Part shown: in pieces, positions 22,951 through 34,768 of the stretch
How positions within the stretch are numbered: position 1 is the stretch's first letter
Layout: each line of letters starts with the position of its first letter
From: Scleromitrula shiraiana
Lineage: Eukaryota; Ascomycota; Leotiomycetes; Helotiales; Sclerotiniaceae
Assembly (NCBI GenBank): GCA_028455995.1
Contig: JABELC010000005.1
Span: 2,852,001 to 2,916,000 of the forward strand
Direction of reading: 5' to 3'
DNA length: 64,000 bases
The notes under the pieces: generated by a model
What the model saw: only the letters and a program-made list of their open reading frames with translations
The model's database searches: none
What the model was told of the DNA's origin: nothing
Made by a program: the position numbers and the translations under genes

Positions 22951-25900
22951 TATTGAGGCTTATTACTCCCTAATACCTTACTCTACCACCTTACTCAACC
23001 ACCTTACTCTAGGGCTCTAGGGCTCCTCCTACCTGTGCTTGACGTTATTTTGTTGTTGGTTTTGAGTGCACGTGAGAAGGGAATAAAAAGAAAAAATTAG
23101 TAGAAAAGCGTTGTTTTTTTATACATGTTTCAAAATGTGGATATAAATATAAATATACTTATATTTTATTATCCCAATCTCTTAATCGATATATACTAGT
23201 ATATATAACTAATTAATACTGTTCTTTCTTTTCCTTACCTAATTATTACTATATTATACAATATAATTATCATCGTATGAGAAAAGTAGTAGCCTCTGAG
23301 ATACGTTGTTAGCGATGATACCTCTACTACTACTAGTAGTTGTTTAATTGTTTGTTAGTTCTACTTTTCATTTCACAATATATAAGGCTTTACCAACTTC
23401 CAACACCTCTGCAAGCCAAGTAAGATATATTCCCGAATTTTCACAATACGCTCCTTTGCACCCTCTTTTTTTCTTTGCCTCTAGAACATATCCAAGAACT
23501 GCTCAATGAGATATTGGTTGGTATTACAACAACATACTTCAAATACAATCAAACCCATCATATCAGATGAACTTTGAACATTCTTCCATCATTATAACCC
23601 CGACCGAATTGGAATAACTTATTTGCTTTTTGTAGTAATTATATATAGTTCCATACACCTTGGCTTTTCTTGGTAGTCTCAAGACGAGCCTCTCTTACCT
23701 ACCTACCTACTATAGTAATGCTCATCTCGAATATTAACACGTGAAAAACACGACACCAATCACACTACAATCATTACTCATGATTTCTTTCTTTAACTAC
23801 ATGATGTACGAAGTCAACCGTAACCTAAGAGATTTGAAGAAATCGTCCGTCAAATCAGTTTTGAAGAGAATGCTTAATACAGATGATAATGTCTGGGTTA
23901 CATGCATAGAGAAAAACGTGCCCTGGTGGGTGTGCGGGCACGAGATATCTGATTTGCTCAACTGAACAAAAGAGTTCCAGAGTACGAACTTGTGGGGTTG
24001 TTTATCTACCATGCCACCACCAAGTACGTAAGTCTTCCCCACACTTCTACTTTCCCCAGTATTTAGGAACTACCGACTGCAAGTCAGTTCTTGTTCTAGA
24101 GGCCTAAGACATATAAAGCGTAGATCACTTGGGATGTTGCCCGGGTATTACAAAGGTATGGGATTGAATTTTCATCACTACATTATTTTCGTACCTCTGT
24201 ACTGCCTGTCAGGCGGACGATCTGATTCACGGGTTGATGTATCATCAAATACCCTGCGTCATCTTATAACAATGCTGTTGATATAAGAAGAGCCAAACGT
24301 TTTTCCGAAGTCGAAAGCATGCATAATAAACATATGTGTATGTGCATGTGCACAAAAGGGTGTTGCACGCAGTTCGCATTGCATATTGAAAGCAGACCAG
24401 CATATTCCGGGTCTCGTTCCAAGAGTGTTGCGCAACAATGTTATTCGAGTGATGGTTGGTGGAAGAAGAAGTTATAGGCTACCTATACTCTCAAATATGC
24501 AAAGATATGACATTGGTGCTGCCATGCAGCCTGCATGCTTACAACCGAATTTGCCAATGAATTTTCTCAGATAAGCATATCATGAATAAAAGACCCTAGA
24601 TCTCTTATCCGGGTGCATATAAAGCATTGCTCATGGGGAAGGAAGTTAGTTGCCTTTGAGGCTGTTTGTTGCTTTCGCAATTATTACCACAACCTTCTTT
24701 AAAAATTGTCGAGTTGCCTTTTCGCAGGCAGGATAATCCTCTCGAATCGGATTCCATCCAAACCGGACCCTCAGATGGATTGATTTGAGTATGAAATCTT
24801 GTGATGGTGTCTCCAAATGAAAGAGCAAGTGTTAGCATCAAGAACTTGCAATCTAGAAGAAGATTGCCTACAGGTCAAACCCCGAGCCAATTTGAAAATC
24901 TTCTTACAGAGAGTCATTCAGAATCTCCCTCAGACAATGTCCCTTAGCTTATGCGACGATGTGTTGAATACTTCTCCGGGAAGATATCCAGAAATTCTGG
25001 CTGGGAAATTTCGCAATACCTATCCAATCAATATTCATCGGTTGGACTCAAGAACTCTTTATCTTCATATGATAATACTTCTAGATGATGTTCCAATCAT
25101 AAACCAATGAGGTTTAAACAATTTGGATAAAGAATATGCAATCTCAATGTTCTCTAAGGCAGTAGGATGATCATAGTATTAATAGCTATGATCCTTCAGA
25201 TACTTTAACAAGTTCATATAAGCCAAGTACATTCGTGCATACTCTCATATTAGACAATACCTCATACTACATATAACACGAACTTGTCCTGTGCAAAACC
25301 TCAAATCAAATTATCATCCGCCCATCCACCTCAACAAGCAAACAAGCCTCATCCATCCAACCAGCCGACCATGCCCACAACCACCCCTTCAAAAAGAAAA
25401 CAAAATCCACCCCTACCTCCACATCTACCTCCACATCTACCTCACCCCCCTCATCCTCATCCACATCCAACCCCAACATCCTCGAAGTCTAAGGAATCAA
25501 TCCCTATTTCGGCGCAGCCAGGGACCAACTAAATACAGGTAAAGGATTGAGTATTGGGACGTGGACGGATGGTGGGAATTAGGAATTCTTCCGGGAAGAG
25601 GAGAGGGAGATAGAGAGGGGGAAGGGGAAGAGGAGTGGGAAGGGGAATAGAAGTGGGAATGGGAATAGAAGTGGGAATGGGAATGGGGCGAGAAAGAAGT
25701 GATTAAGGGGGGGGTTGTAGGATGGGATGGTGTGGGATGTGATACTGAGGTGGGGAATACCATTTGAAATCAGTCTTTGTGTCGTAGACAAGGCTGGTGA
25801 GAGATATAGTAAATTCGTAGATCAGATCGAATGTATGGCACGTACGTATTTTGCTTTCCCTACTATAACACATTGCGCTTCTAATCTACGAGTTTTTGAT

Positions 25901-26370
25901 ATATAATTTTTCTACATCATCCCATTCGCAATGATTTCAGAAAACTAGACGGTATATCTGCCACAAATATTTAATAGTCTGAATGTTCCTGTTAAATTAA
26001 GCAGCAGCATCGATAAGATACTTTCCATCTATCAATCCTAAATAAACATGACTTCGATAAATCAATTACTCTATTGATACTACTTTTTCTATCTTATAAC
26101 AGAATAACCCTTTTTAATACAACACACACAACCCTACTACATAATTTTACCTCTCTCCCTGCAGCTCCTATTCCTAGAAGAAACATACATGCAACAACGA
26201 AACACAAACGAAGAAACGCCAGCCATGGTATATCCCTATTGGTTTATCCACTTTGTATCACCTATTGAAATAATAGAATACTTGATATCCATATCCATAT
26301 TCATCTCCCTCCATCCCCTCCATTTCTCGTATTTCCTCTCCATCTAAATCTATCTCACGACACCATTCAT

Positions 26371-27658
26371 TTATTTCCTCTGTCTCGTAATCTCAAAAAC
26401 CTTGGTCAACCCGTCAACCACCGTCTCCACATTCATAGTAACCAACGGCATCTTCTCATAACTCCCCTCCTTCATAATCGCCACCAACGCCAAATATTTA
26501 TTAACCTCCCTCAACATAATTGGTCGTTTCTCATCCGTCAACACAATACAACTTTCCGCATCCTTACACGCGATCTGATCTTCTAATTTCTTGTTCCAGG
26601 GTGGTCCCTCTAACTTATCAATGTATTCTTGTGGTCGCACCCAACCATAAATCTCGGATACATCGACAATGACATCAATATAATCGGAGCAAATCTCATA
26701 AGACGGCATATCGACAGGTGAGGAATCGGTAGCAATGTAGATTTTGGAGAGAACGTCGAAGAGATATGCCTTTTCGAAACGGCAATTGCGACACAAGTCA
26801 TTGAGAAGTGCTTCGAGTGTTGGTAGATGAGGAATTAATTTTTGAATGACTTTGCTGAAAGCTTCGAAAATTGAATGGTCATAGATGGAGGTAAGGTGAA
26901 AGCTAACGGGTGCATTTTCGAACCCATGATCGGACAGTTCATCTTGGATTCGCTGCATGATGTCACGCTGAATATCAAGTTTGTAATCGTCGGATAAACC
27001 ATCGACTTTGTGAATGAAGACTTCGATGTTGATGTTTGGGAAGGTTGGTTGAAGGTTTAAGATGGTACTATTCAAACGATTGATTGCTTCGAGATAATCA
27101 TCTTGAGCATCGATAACCCATATCAAGGCACCAATTTCACCAAATATAGCATCAAGGTCGAATTGTGGGTCTAGAAAATCAACCTGTCCAGGAAAATCCC
27201 ATACTTGAAAATCCATGAAAGAACTTAGGCAGATCAGCAGGCATCCAAAAGAGGGAAAGAGAAATGACCAAAACTCACTGCATAGAATCTTTCTGGATTC
27301 TTGCCGTAGATTCAAGAAATAGAGTCTCATTAGGAGGCATCTTGTGGAAGACAACACTGGAGATTGATGATTTTCCTGATCTACATTGCATTAGTACATA
27401 TGAATTCATAATGCTGTATCAAGCTCACCTTCGTTGACCCATCAATAATAACCTAGGTTTACCCTTTGCAGCTACACCTGGTGTTGGATCGACTACCTTG
27501 TTGGCATCTTTCTTTTGGAGATTGATACGATTCTGTTCATAAACACGTTCAAGATTTAGCGATGCTGGACTGATATGTCTAACTGGGCCCATTCGAGGAG
27601 GGCCATTATATTGTTGATCCAATTTGGTTCGCCTACGTCCTGTATGAAGAACGGGCAT
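26371..27658 (-). CDS. gtr2: Rag-family GTPase GTR2 (RagC/D)
   Basis: Complement of join 26371..27223, 27279..27380, 27429..27658, giving 394 aa. Gtr2 pairs with Gtr1 on the vacuole as part of the EGO complex and signals amino-acid status to TORC1. P-loop GQRRSGKS (74-81) is split by intron 1 inside Arg77; the G3 motif is WDFPGQ and the G4 position reads HKVD, as in Rag GTPases. The C-terminal roadblock-like half (from about FHLTSIYDHSIFEAFSKV) is present. Residues 1-66 form an N-terminal extension (Arg-rich, HTGRRRTK). Introns of 48 and 55 nt are typical. The start is the first Met of the open frame; a later start would keep the GTPase domain whole, so the extension's length is less sure. 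Confidence 0.93.
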
Positions 27659-28814
27659 TTTCTAAGTGAACCTTTTAAAGGCGTAAAATCAAGACAATAG
27701 AAAATGTGAATGGCAAACTATGGATTGTACAAGTTGTGGTTGTGAATGCAACTTTGCTTGGGTGATGATGGTACAAAGTAACAAACGAGAAGGCGATAGT
27801 CTGTCTGTCTGTCCCTACTGTAGTGTAGTGAATGCCTCTGTGTAGTGTATCTAAAATTTCCAATTTGTTGTGGGATACTGTCTAGTACTGAAGAAGAAGT
27901 GTGATTTAACACCAAAATAATGACCCCACGAAAAATATAGATCAGCTCCAAAATTATCCCTCATCTAAAACAGTAAAAGTTCAAGGTAGCTTTTAGACGT
28001 TTATTTGCGCAACATCAATACTGGCAGTTATAACACAGGGTCTCGGATAAATACCGAACACTGTACTCGGTCGTAGAGATTTAAGGCTTGATTAAGGAAA
28101 CCAAACGGGTATGCGCAGGACCCTAATTCCAGAAAAAGGTATCTCCAAGATTTCTTTGAGTGACACTTGCCAGATGAGCGATGAATCTTTCTGCTGGGAT
28201 TTTCATAGACATAATTTGGTGCATATAACGACACACGGTGTGACTCAGTCTCGAGAAAGCAAGCAATGGGATGATTTGACTTCCATCCTTTCCCTGGGCA
28301 TCCGTGGAACTGATGTATTGGCTACAAATTCAGCAAAGGGGTAATATGGAACCCAAAGGACAGGTAAAAAAAAGGAGTAAAGAGATAAGTCGTGGCCCCA
28401 AAAAGAATTTATTTGATAGGAGCCACTGATTTGGGAATGAAAATGAAAATGCGACATCTTTTGGATCCAAGACACGTAACGTAGGTGGAAATAGAAACAT
28501 AGAAAAAGTAAAGAATGCTTGTTGTTTTCTTGAGATGTACTTTTTGCTTTAAGAAAGAAGAAAAAGAATAAGAAATGACTTTTTCATACCTCCATGATTT
28601 CTATGAAATCTTTGAAAAATCAGAGGCTTTTGGTTGGAATGTTGAATGGGCGATCTCTAGATATTGTATATAACCAGTTAGTAAAGGTTGCTTCAGCAAA
28701 TGCCTCTACATATTGCTATTATCCAAATAGATAGAATATGCTTTCTTACCCAATATTCCTCTCAGATCTTTCTGGTAAGAAGAGGACGGGAAGGATGGTG
28801 GCTGGGAATTCTGG

Positions 28815-28893
28815 GGATATGGATATGGATATGGATATGGATATGGATATGGATATGGATATGGATATGGATATGAATATGGATATGGATATG
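28815..28893. repeat. (ATGGAT)n hexanucleotide repeat
   Basis: About 12 units of GATATG with one ATGAAT variant near the right end. It keeps one reading frame open on both strands, which explains the repetitive ORFs here. Confidence 0.9.
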
Positions 28894-29121
28894 GGGTTGA
28901 CAAGTCACTTACATTACTCAAAGTTTTCTTTTCTTTTTCTTTTTCTTTTCCTTTTCAACCACCTTTTTGATAAGCCTGATTACTACAATCACTATCAATA
29001 GAATTCAATCACAATCACAATCACAATCATAATCAATCAATGTAGAATAATTTGTTTGAGAGTTGTAAATTGATGACAGAGTTATTGAGGGAAAGAAGAT
29101 AATTCTTAAGTGCGGGTGGTT

Positions 29122-29190
29122 TTATTGAAAGGTTGAGTTGAGTTGAGTTGAGTTGAGTTGAATTGAGTTGAGTTGAATTGAATTGAATAG
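29122..29190. repeat. (GAGTT)n pentanucleotide repeat
   Basis: GAGTT units drifting to GAATT in the right half. Non-coding. Confidence 0.85.
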
Positions 29191-29400
29191 ATATGAGTGA
29201 ATTGAAATTGATGTTCTGATTCTTGGTTGGTTAACGTTGGTCTATGCATTCATCCACCATTATTGAGCCTGAGGGCACAGTCAAATTTTTTGTAAATCAA
29301 AGATGAATGAAGCCAAGGACAAGCGAGCAGAGAATAGGACAGCCAGATCAGAAGATATACATGAAAGTATGGTACTTTACAAGTAAAGTATATAATGTAT

Positions 29401-29519
29401 GATGAATATGTATATGTATATATATGTAATATATATGTAATATATATGTAATATATATGTAATATATATGTATATATATATATATGTATATGTACTAACT
29501 CATATATATATATATATGT
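29401..29519. repeat. TATATG/TATATA repeat tract
   Basis: Units of about 12 bp (TATATATGTAA) repeated four times, followed by TA dinucleotide runs. Confidence 0.82.
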
Positions 29520-30447
29520 ATGTACTCTATGAAGTATTGATATGATCTGGATAGATTGATTGAATCGATATAATTAGATCTTTCTACTGGCGTTCTCTGA
29601 TTTCTATAATTTCTAATCTCCATCCATTACATCTTTAAATTTACGAGTACCTGGGTATTTATTTATACTGTTTTCATATGTAGTTCTATTCAAACTATTC
29701 AAACTATTCAAGCTATTCAAGCTATTATTCTTCTTCAATTCATATTTGTACTCACGTATACAAAAATGCATACAAACACACTCCTAACTTTTCCAAGATA
29801 TCCATCTATATAACCAGTAACTCCACTCACCTCTACACAACATCATGCAGGGAAATCAATCTTGTGATCTAAGGGTTCTTCAAGAGAAAAAAAGACGGGA
29901 TGAGTAGATGATTTTCTAAATTTATTTTTCCTTTATTTTTCCTTTACTTCTGCATGAGTTGAGGATGTACAGAGAGACACAGAGGCGTGCTTATATAAAT
30001 ATGTGACCTGTTGTAACTACCTGATTCGTATTCGGAGAACTTCACTTCACTTGAATTTGAAAATGGTTGAAATGGAGAGTGCGTGTGTTTATGAGTATTG
30101 TGTTGAGCAATGCATTGTTTTTGTTAATCTAGAGCTGAATCTATTTTCTACCCCTAATGATTAGCATTACTTAGGTCGATGCATTTCTTCTCAATCCCAT
30201 TTCCTTTCTTCATCTCATCCCCTTTCCATCATAACTTTTCTGCTTTTACGAGTATTCGCTGCATGCGCTCACAATATTTATCCTTGCCATGCAATGCATA
30301 TGTGATATCCAACCACCGGAACAAAGCATGCATGCATCATCTCCTTATAAACGCCGTTGCCATGCCGATAATCATAATGCAAAGGCATGATCGTCATTGA
30401 ATAAACTGCATCCCCTAAAAAGGTGTCCTAAATGAACAATTTCTCTC

Positions 30448-31537
30448 TCATGACTTCTTTCCAAACATCGCTACCATGAAACTTTTTCGTCGTCCTAATT
30501 TCTGTGCTTTGGATGCTCTCCGGTCTAGAGCATTATGATCGGTTGGTATGGCCGGTAAGGTTGCTGCTTCACGATCACTGTTAATGGATGGTGAATCTTC
30601 GCTATGCGTATCCATTGGGGTGGATTGGAGGTTTCGTGTCGACTTTTTACCTGTGGCTCGTTTCTTACTCTTGATTGAAATTGATGGTCCACGGCGCAAA
30701 CTCGAATTCTCGTTTGCAAGATTTCGTTCTAGCTCCTCGATTTCACCCGCAACCGTCTTCCCATTTGTTGCAAAATTCTCCTCAGCCAATGCAGTGAATT
30801 TTATAATACCCCTGTCCGGCTCAATACACATCATCTCTTCCATAGAATTCTGCAATAACGATGCATTTCTCTTATTTGTAACTGGTTGTACTTGAGATGG
30901 GAGAGCTGTGATCGTCATGATGTATGCAGGATCAAAGGAGCCGGCTAGGAGAAAGCATGCCGAGTGCTTTAAGGTAATGAATACTGAGGATTCTGGCCGT
31001 TGGTAGCGAGTCGAAATGAGATTTGATAGATTGGTTAAAAGTGTGAATTCATCTTGCAACTATTAAAAGTGTAAGCATAAATCGTAAAAGGTAAACAAGA
31101 GATCTAAAACTAACAATAACATTTGTCTTCACTTCACATAAAACCAATGAATCCCTTGAAACTCTATCCTTGGCCGAAGATACTGGTTCACGGTATGCAA
31201 ACGCATCCCCGTAATATTGACTTCTCTTTCTAGCTAGTTGATTCTGTTCTGGAGTTTTTGGTATGCTAGATATAGTTCGATCACCCGGTGTACCGCGAGC
31301 AATATCTCTGGTGATACGTTGTCCTTCCATGGCAAGTGGTGAGGGACTTGAGGAAGATCGGCTCGTATCCATCTTATCGCTATCTACTGGTGAAGGTGGT
31401 AATTGAATTTGTGTGTTTACACACCGTGAATCTCCGTTGGGAACCATCCCGTTCTGCATGTATAAAGAACCTAAAGCTTCTGGGTGTAGTTCGTACTTTG
31501 TAGAGATTCGTTTGTAACTGTGTATCGACATCGACAT
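30448..31537 (-). CDS. MIF/tautomerase-fold domain protein with N- and C-terminal extensions
   Basis: Complement of join 30448..31059, 31115..31537 (55-nt GT-AG intron, phase 0), giving 344 aa. Residues about 134-255 resemble the macrophage migration inhibitory factor fold: CEVKTNVI, a helix ending in RPESSVFITL, AGSFDPAYIMTITALP, and IEPDRGIIKFTALAEENFATNGKTV (the PDR...I.F.....NG pattern). MIF-family enzymes use an N-terminal Pro as catalytic base. Here the fold is preceded by about 130 Ser/Pro-rich residues and the equivalent position is not Pro, so tautomerase activity is doubtful. The C-terminal 85 residues are basic and Ser-rich (SIKSKKRATGKKSTRN), ending KAQKLGRRKSFMVAMFGKKS. Similar long fungal MIF-domain proteins exist, without a known role as far as I recall. 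Confidence 0.82.
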
Positions 31538-32593
31538 TTTTATATCGATCAGATCGGGTCTGAATCTGGGAAATGAAACCGAGATACTTTTCCAGTTATG
31601 TGGATGATATAATATGGAACCTATTCTAAGACAAACAGAGAGGCTGAATCAAAAAAAAAGTAAAAGTCGATCTGTCTAGGATCTAAATCTGGATATGCCG
31701 TATCGTATCGTATATGATAAGTAGAGTAAAGTAAAGCGATAAGGCCAATGAATAATAAACAGAATTATTTATTTTTATCTGTTTGTTTGTTTGCTTGTTT
31801 ATTTCTATTATCTGGTGTATGTAATAGTGGTTGGTAGTAGTGGTAGTAGTAGTGGTAGTAGTAGTAGTAGTAGTAATAGTAATGAGCAAAAAATTGGATG
31901 AAGAGAGATGGATGCTTTTGGTGTGAATGTAATGGATGGATGGATGGATGGATGGATGAATGAATGTAAAAGTAGCGAGTTAGCAAGTGGGTGGTATCTG
32001 AATGTATGAGTGTGAGTGAGTGGATTCGAGTGTGAGTGGATTCGAGTGAGAGTGAGGTAGGTGAGGTGAAGTAAGTAAGTAAGTAGGTAGGTATGTGTAT
32101 GAGTATGTGGTTGTTATAGCCAAAGTAGCAAACAAGGTTTGGTTTGGTGGGTTGAAAGAGATTAAGAATAATAATAAATGTATCTTGGGTTGTTTATTTG
32201 AGATGATCTATCTATCTATCTATTCATATTCATATTTATATTTATATTTATATTTATATACATATTTATATACATATTTATATTCATATTTATATTTATA
32301 TTTATATTCATATAGTATTTATATTTGTATAAGAATTATAGAATAGAAAAGATCAAAGTTTAAGAAGAAGAAAAATTATAAAGTATAGTATAGATTAAAA
32401 AAAGGTTAAGGGTAAAAAAAAATAACAATGCATTATTGAAGTTTAAAAACTTGAAGGCTAAAATCCTTCGATAGGTAACAACTTCAGAAGAGGAGGACAG
32501 GACGACGATCTAGATTCTATTGAGAATGTCATGCAGGGAATAATAAATGGATCTATTCAATCTTAAATCCCCCAAAATAATTCAATAATAATA

Positions 32594-32626
<33 letters not shown>

Positions 32627-32707
32627 TAAATAATATAAATATAAATATAAAAATAAATATATATATAAATATGAATCCTTTAATTAAAAGATCAATAGAT
32701 AGATACT

Positions 32708-32709
32708 AG

Positions 32710-32758
<49 letters not shown>

Positions 32759-32759
32759 T
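32708..32759. repeat. (GATA)n tetranucleotide repeat
   Basis: Twelve or so uninterrupted GATA units, preceded by TATTTA hexamers (32219-32330) and an AAT array (32588-32640). Confidence 0.92.
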
Positions 32760-33386
32760 CTAGAGTGAATCCTTGTAAAATAGATCCTAATAAAGTTTAG
32801 CTTTATCTTATTTTATCTCAATTCAGATAATTTTATCTATAGGACAGATAGATATTATTATTTATTTATCTTAACATTATTTCTTATCTAAGCAAGTATA
32901 GTTTAATTCGATTCGATTATTCAATATCCCTGGGCCTCGGGATATGGAAGTAAAATGATCGATTCGATTTCCTTGTGAAAGGAGAAAAGATGAGAAGTGA
33001 TGAAGAAGATACCTGCTATGTGGGTGTAGGTACCTGGGTAGGTTAAGAAGAAATGAAGAAATGAATGAATGGACTATATTATAGTAGGTATATTCGATTT
33101 GATTGGTTAATGTTGGAAATGATATAATAAATAATTAGGATTAGTAGAAAAGAAGAAGAAAGCCTACGAGAATCTTGCAGATACGATATGATGCTATTGA
33201 TATTGGATGATATCCACGGATGCACTGACCCTTCCCTTCCCTTCCCGTCCCTTCCCTTGGAAAAAGGACAACGAGCGAGTCCGATACCGATATTTCTAGA
33301 TGCATATAGTAGATAGTCGACATACCATACGGAAGACTCTCCTCTCTTCCTCGTGTTAGATAAGGATTTATCATACTTCAAGTACG

Positions 33387-33452
33387 GTACGATACGATAC
33401 AATACGATACGATATGATACGATACGATATGATACGATACGATACGATACTC
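33387..33452. repeat. (GATAC)n pentanucleotide repeat
   Basis: Thirteen or so GATAC units with a few GATAT and AATAC variants. Confidence 0.9.
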
Positions 33453-34768
33453 AACATTCCAAATACCAAGTATCTTCTGCTATTTAATTCTACCTCCACG
33501 TCTTCTAATCCACCCACATCTACCTACCTCACCATGCCTCGCCTTGCCTTGCCTACTGCCCCAGGAACCAACTTCCCGCACTGTTGTGTATTGTGTATAC
33601 TATGCCGCTTCCCGTGAAACGTCTTTCACGCCTTAAATTGAAAATACAGTATTTCACTAGGTGAATCTTGTCTATTCTACCTACATATGAATGTTATCGG
33701 TCCCTTACAGAATAGGGTACGAGATATATTAAATTCGGCTGTCAAATCAACCTAAAGTATTACATGCTTATGTATTCGGAATAATTGCTTATATTGTAAC
33801 TTGATTCTTTATGAATCGGAAAATCTAAAAAAAAGGACTTACATTACATTACCTACATATATAGGAGGTAGTAATAAAACCTATTCATCTTGATACTGGA
33901 AATTTGCATGTTTGACAAAGATCTAAATATCAAACAGAGAATTCTGGTATCGAATGTACATACATATTCACATGCATCCAAGATTTTCTTGGAAACTGTT
34001 TCTTCGACTGTAGATGGCGAGATGTTGCGAAATGTTGCGTTGCAGCGAATGCGAAGATGCATCCTCATGGTGGAAGGTAGTATTTTGGGCGGTGGCAATG
34101 GAATGAGGTGAGAGTACAGAATTCATATATAAACACGTATAGGAATCAATTGGCTCGAAAATCATGTCAAAAGAGTTCGATTTGTACCAGGACACATTTT
34201 TTTTTTTTTTTGGTTGGTTGGTGTTGGTGTTACATGATTAGATATTTGCTCTCTGAGCTGCTGCAGTTGGCTCGTGATAGTTACAAGGGCAGTGCAAGAG
34301 TGATCAGTGTGACCGAGTGACCGGACATTTTAATTCTTAGTGCAGCGCGGGGAAAGACAAAATTCAATTCAATGGTGAATTGAAGAAAAGGCACGTACCA
34401 CAAGAAGATCATGACTTTCATAGATATATATGAACGGTCTCCGGATGGAAATTGGAACAACGATATATCAGACGTAAGCAATTTATGATCTTCAATGTTC
34501 AACTATCTTGTACTGTTACATGAAACGAATGAAAAGATTCGGCAGGATAGTACAAATTGAATAACATACAGTTGTAACAATCAAGGAAGAATCTTGGCAA
34601 GAGGTGTAACCGTACATCTCTGCAAATGATAATACTCCAACAAAACCTGCGTCATACATATCAATATCGAATATATTGTGCGTATCAACCCTTTTATCCT
34701 GAATCTTCCAGTTCGTATAGTTTATTTGGGAGAAAAACTCAAACAACAACTACTACCGCAACAAAACA

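Larger units (their letters stand above)
20773..26370. other. 5.6-kb satellite-rich spacer between PDE2 and GTR2
   Basis: Contains the PDE2 promoter and a series of tandem repeats (listed separately). Possible but unsupported ORFs are 23741-23965 (no ATG at its start), 24817-25110 (+, 97 codons, ATG, no recognised family) and a Pro/His-rich one at about 25371-25532. No RNA gene was recognised. Confidence 0.5.
27659..30447. other. Satellite-rich spacer between GTR2 and the MIF-fold gene
   Basis: 2.8 kb. Tandem repeats at 28815-28893, 28926-28955 (TTTTTC-type), 29005-29035 (CACAAT), 29122-29190 and 29401-29519. ORFs here are translations of these repeats or lack support. GTR2 promoter lies at the left. 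Confidence 0.5.
31538..34768. other. Satellite-rich spacer, MIF-fold gene to membrane protein gene
   Basis: 3.2 kb. Repeats: GTA/GTG trinucleotides 31838-31882, ATGG 31930-31962, TATTTA hexamers 32219-32330, AAT 32588-32640, GATA 32708-32759, GATAC 33387-33452, and a T-run at 34197-34211. Short ORFs near 33850-34500 have no recognisable similarity. The MIF-fold promoter is at the left. Confidence 0.5.

Noticed and set aside
23741..23965. 74-codon ORF
   Set aside because: Begins at GTG, no upstream exon could be joined, no recognisable family.
24817..25110. 97-codon ORF starting with ATG
   Set aside because: Length and start are acceptable but no family, neighbour or splice evidence supports it; left as a possibility only.
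25284..25542. Pro/His-rich ORFs in two frames
   Set aside because: Both are translations of a C/A-rich low-complexity stretch.
28738..29001. ORF encoding (Met-Asp)n
   Set aside because: It is the translated ATGGAT microsatellite.
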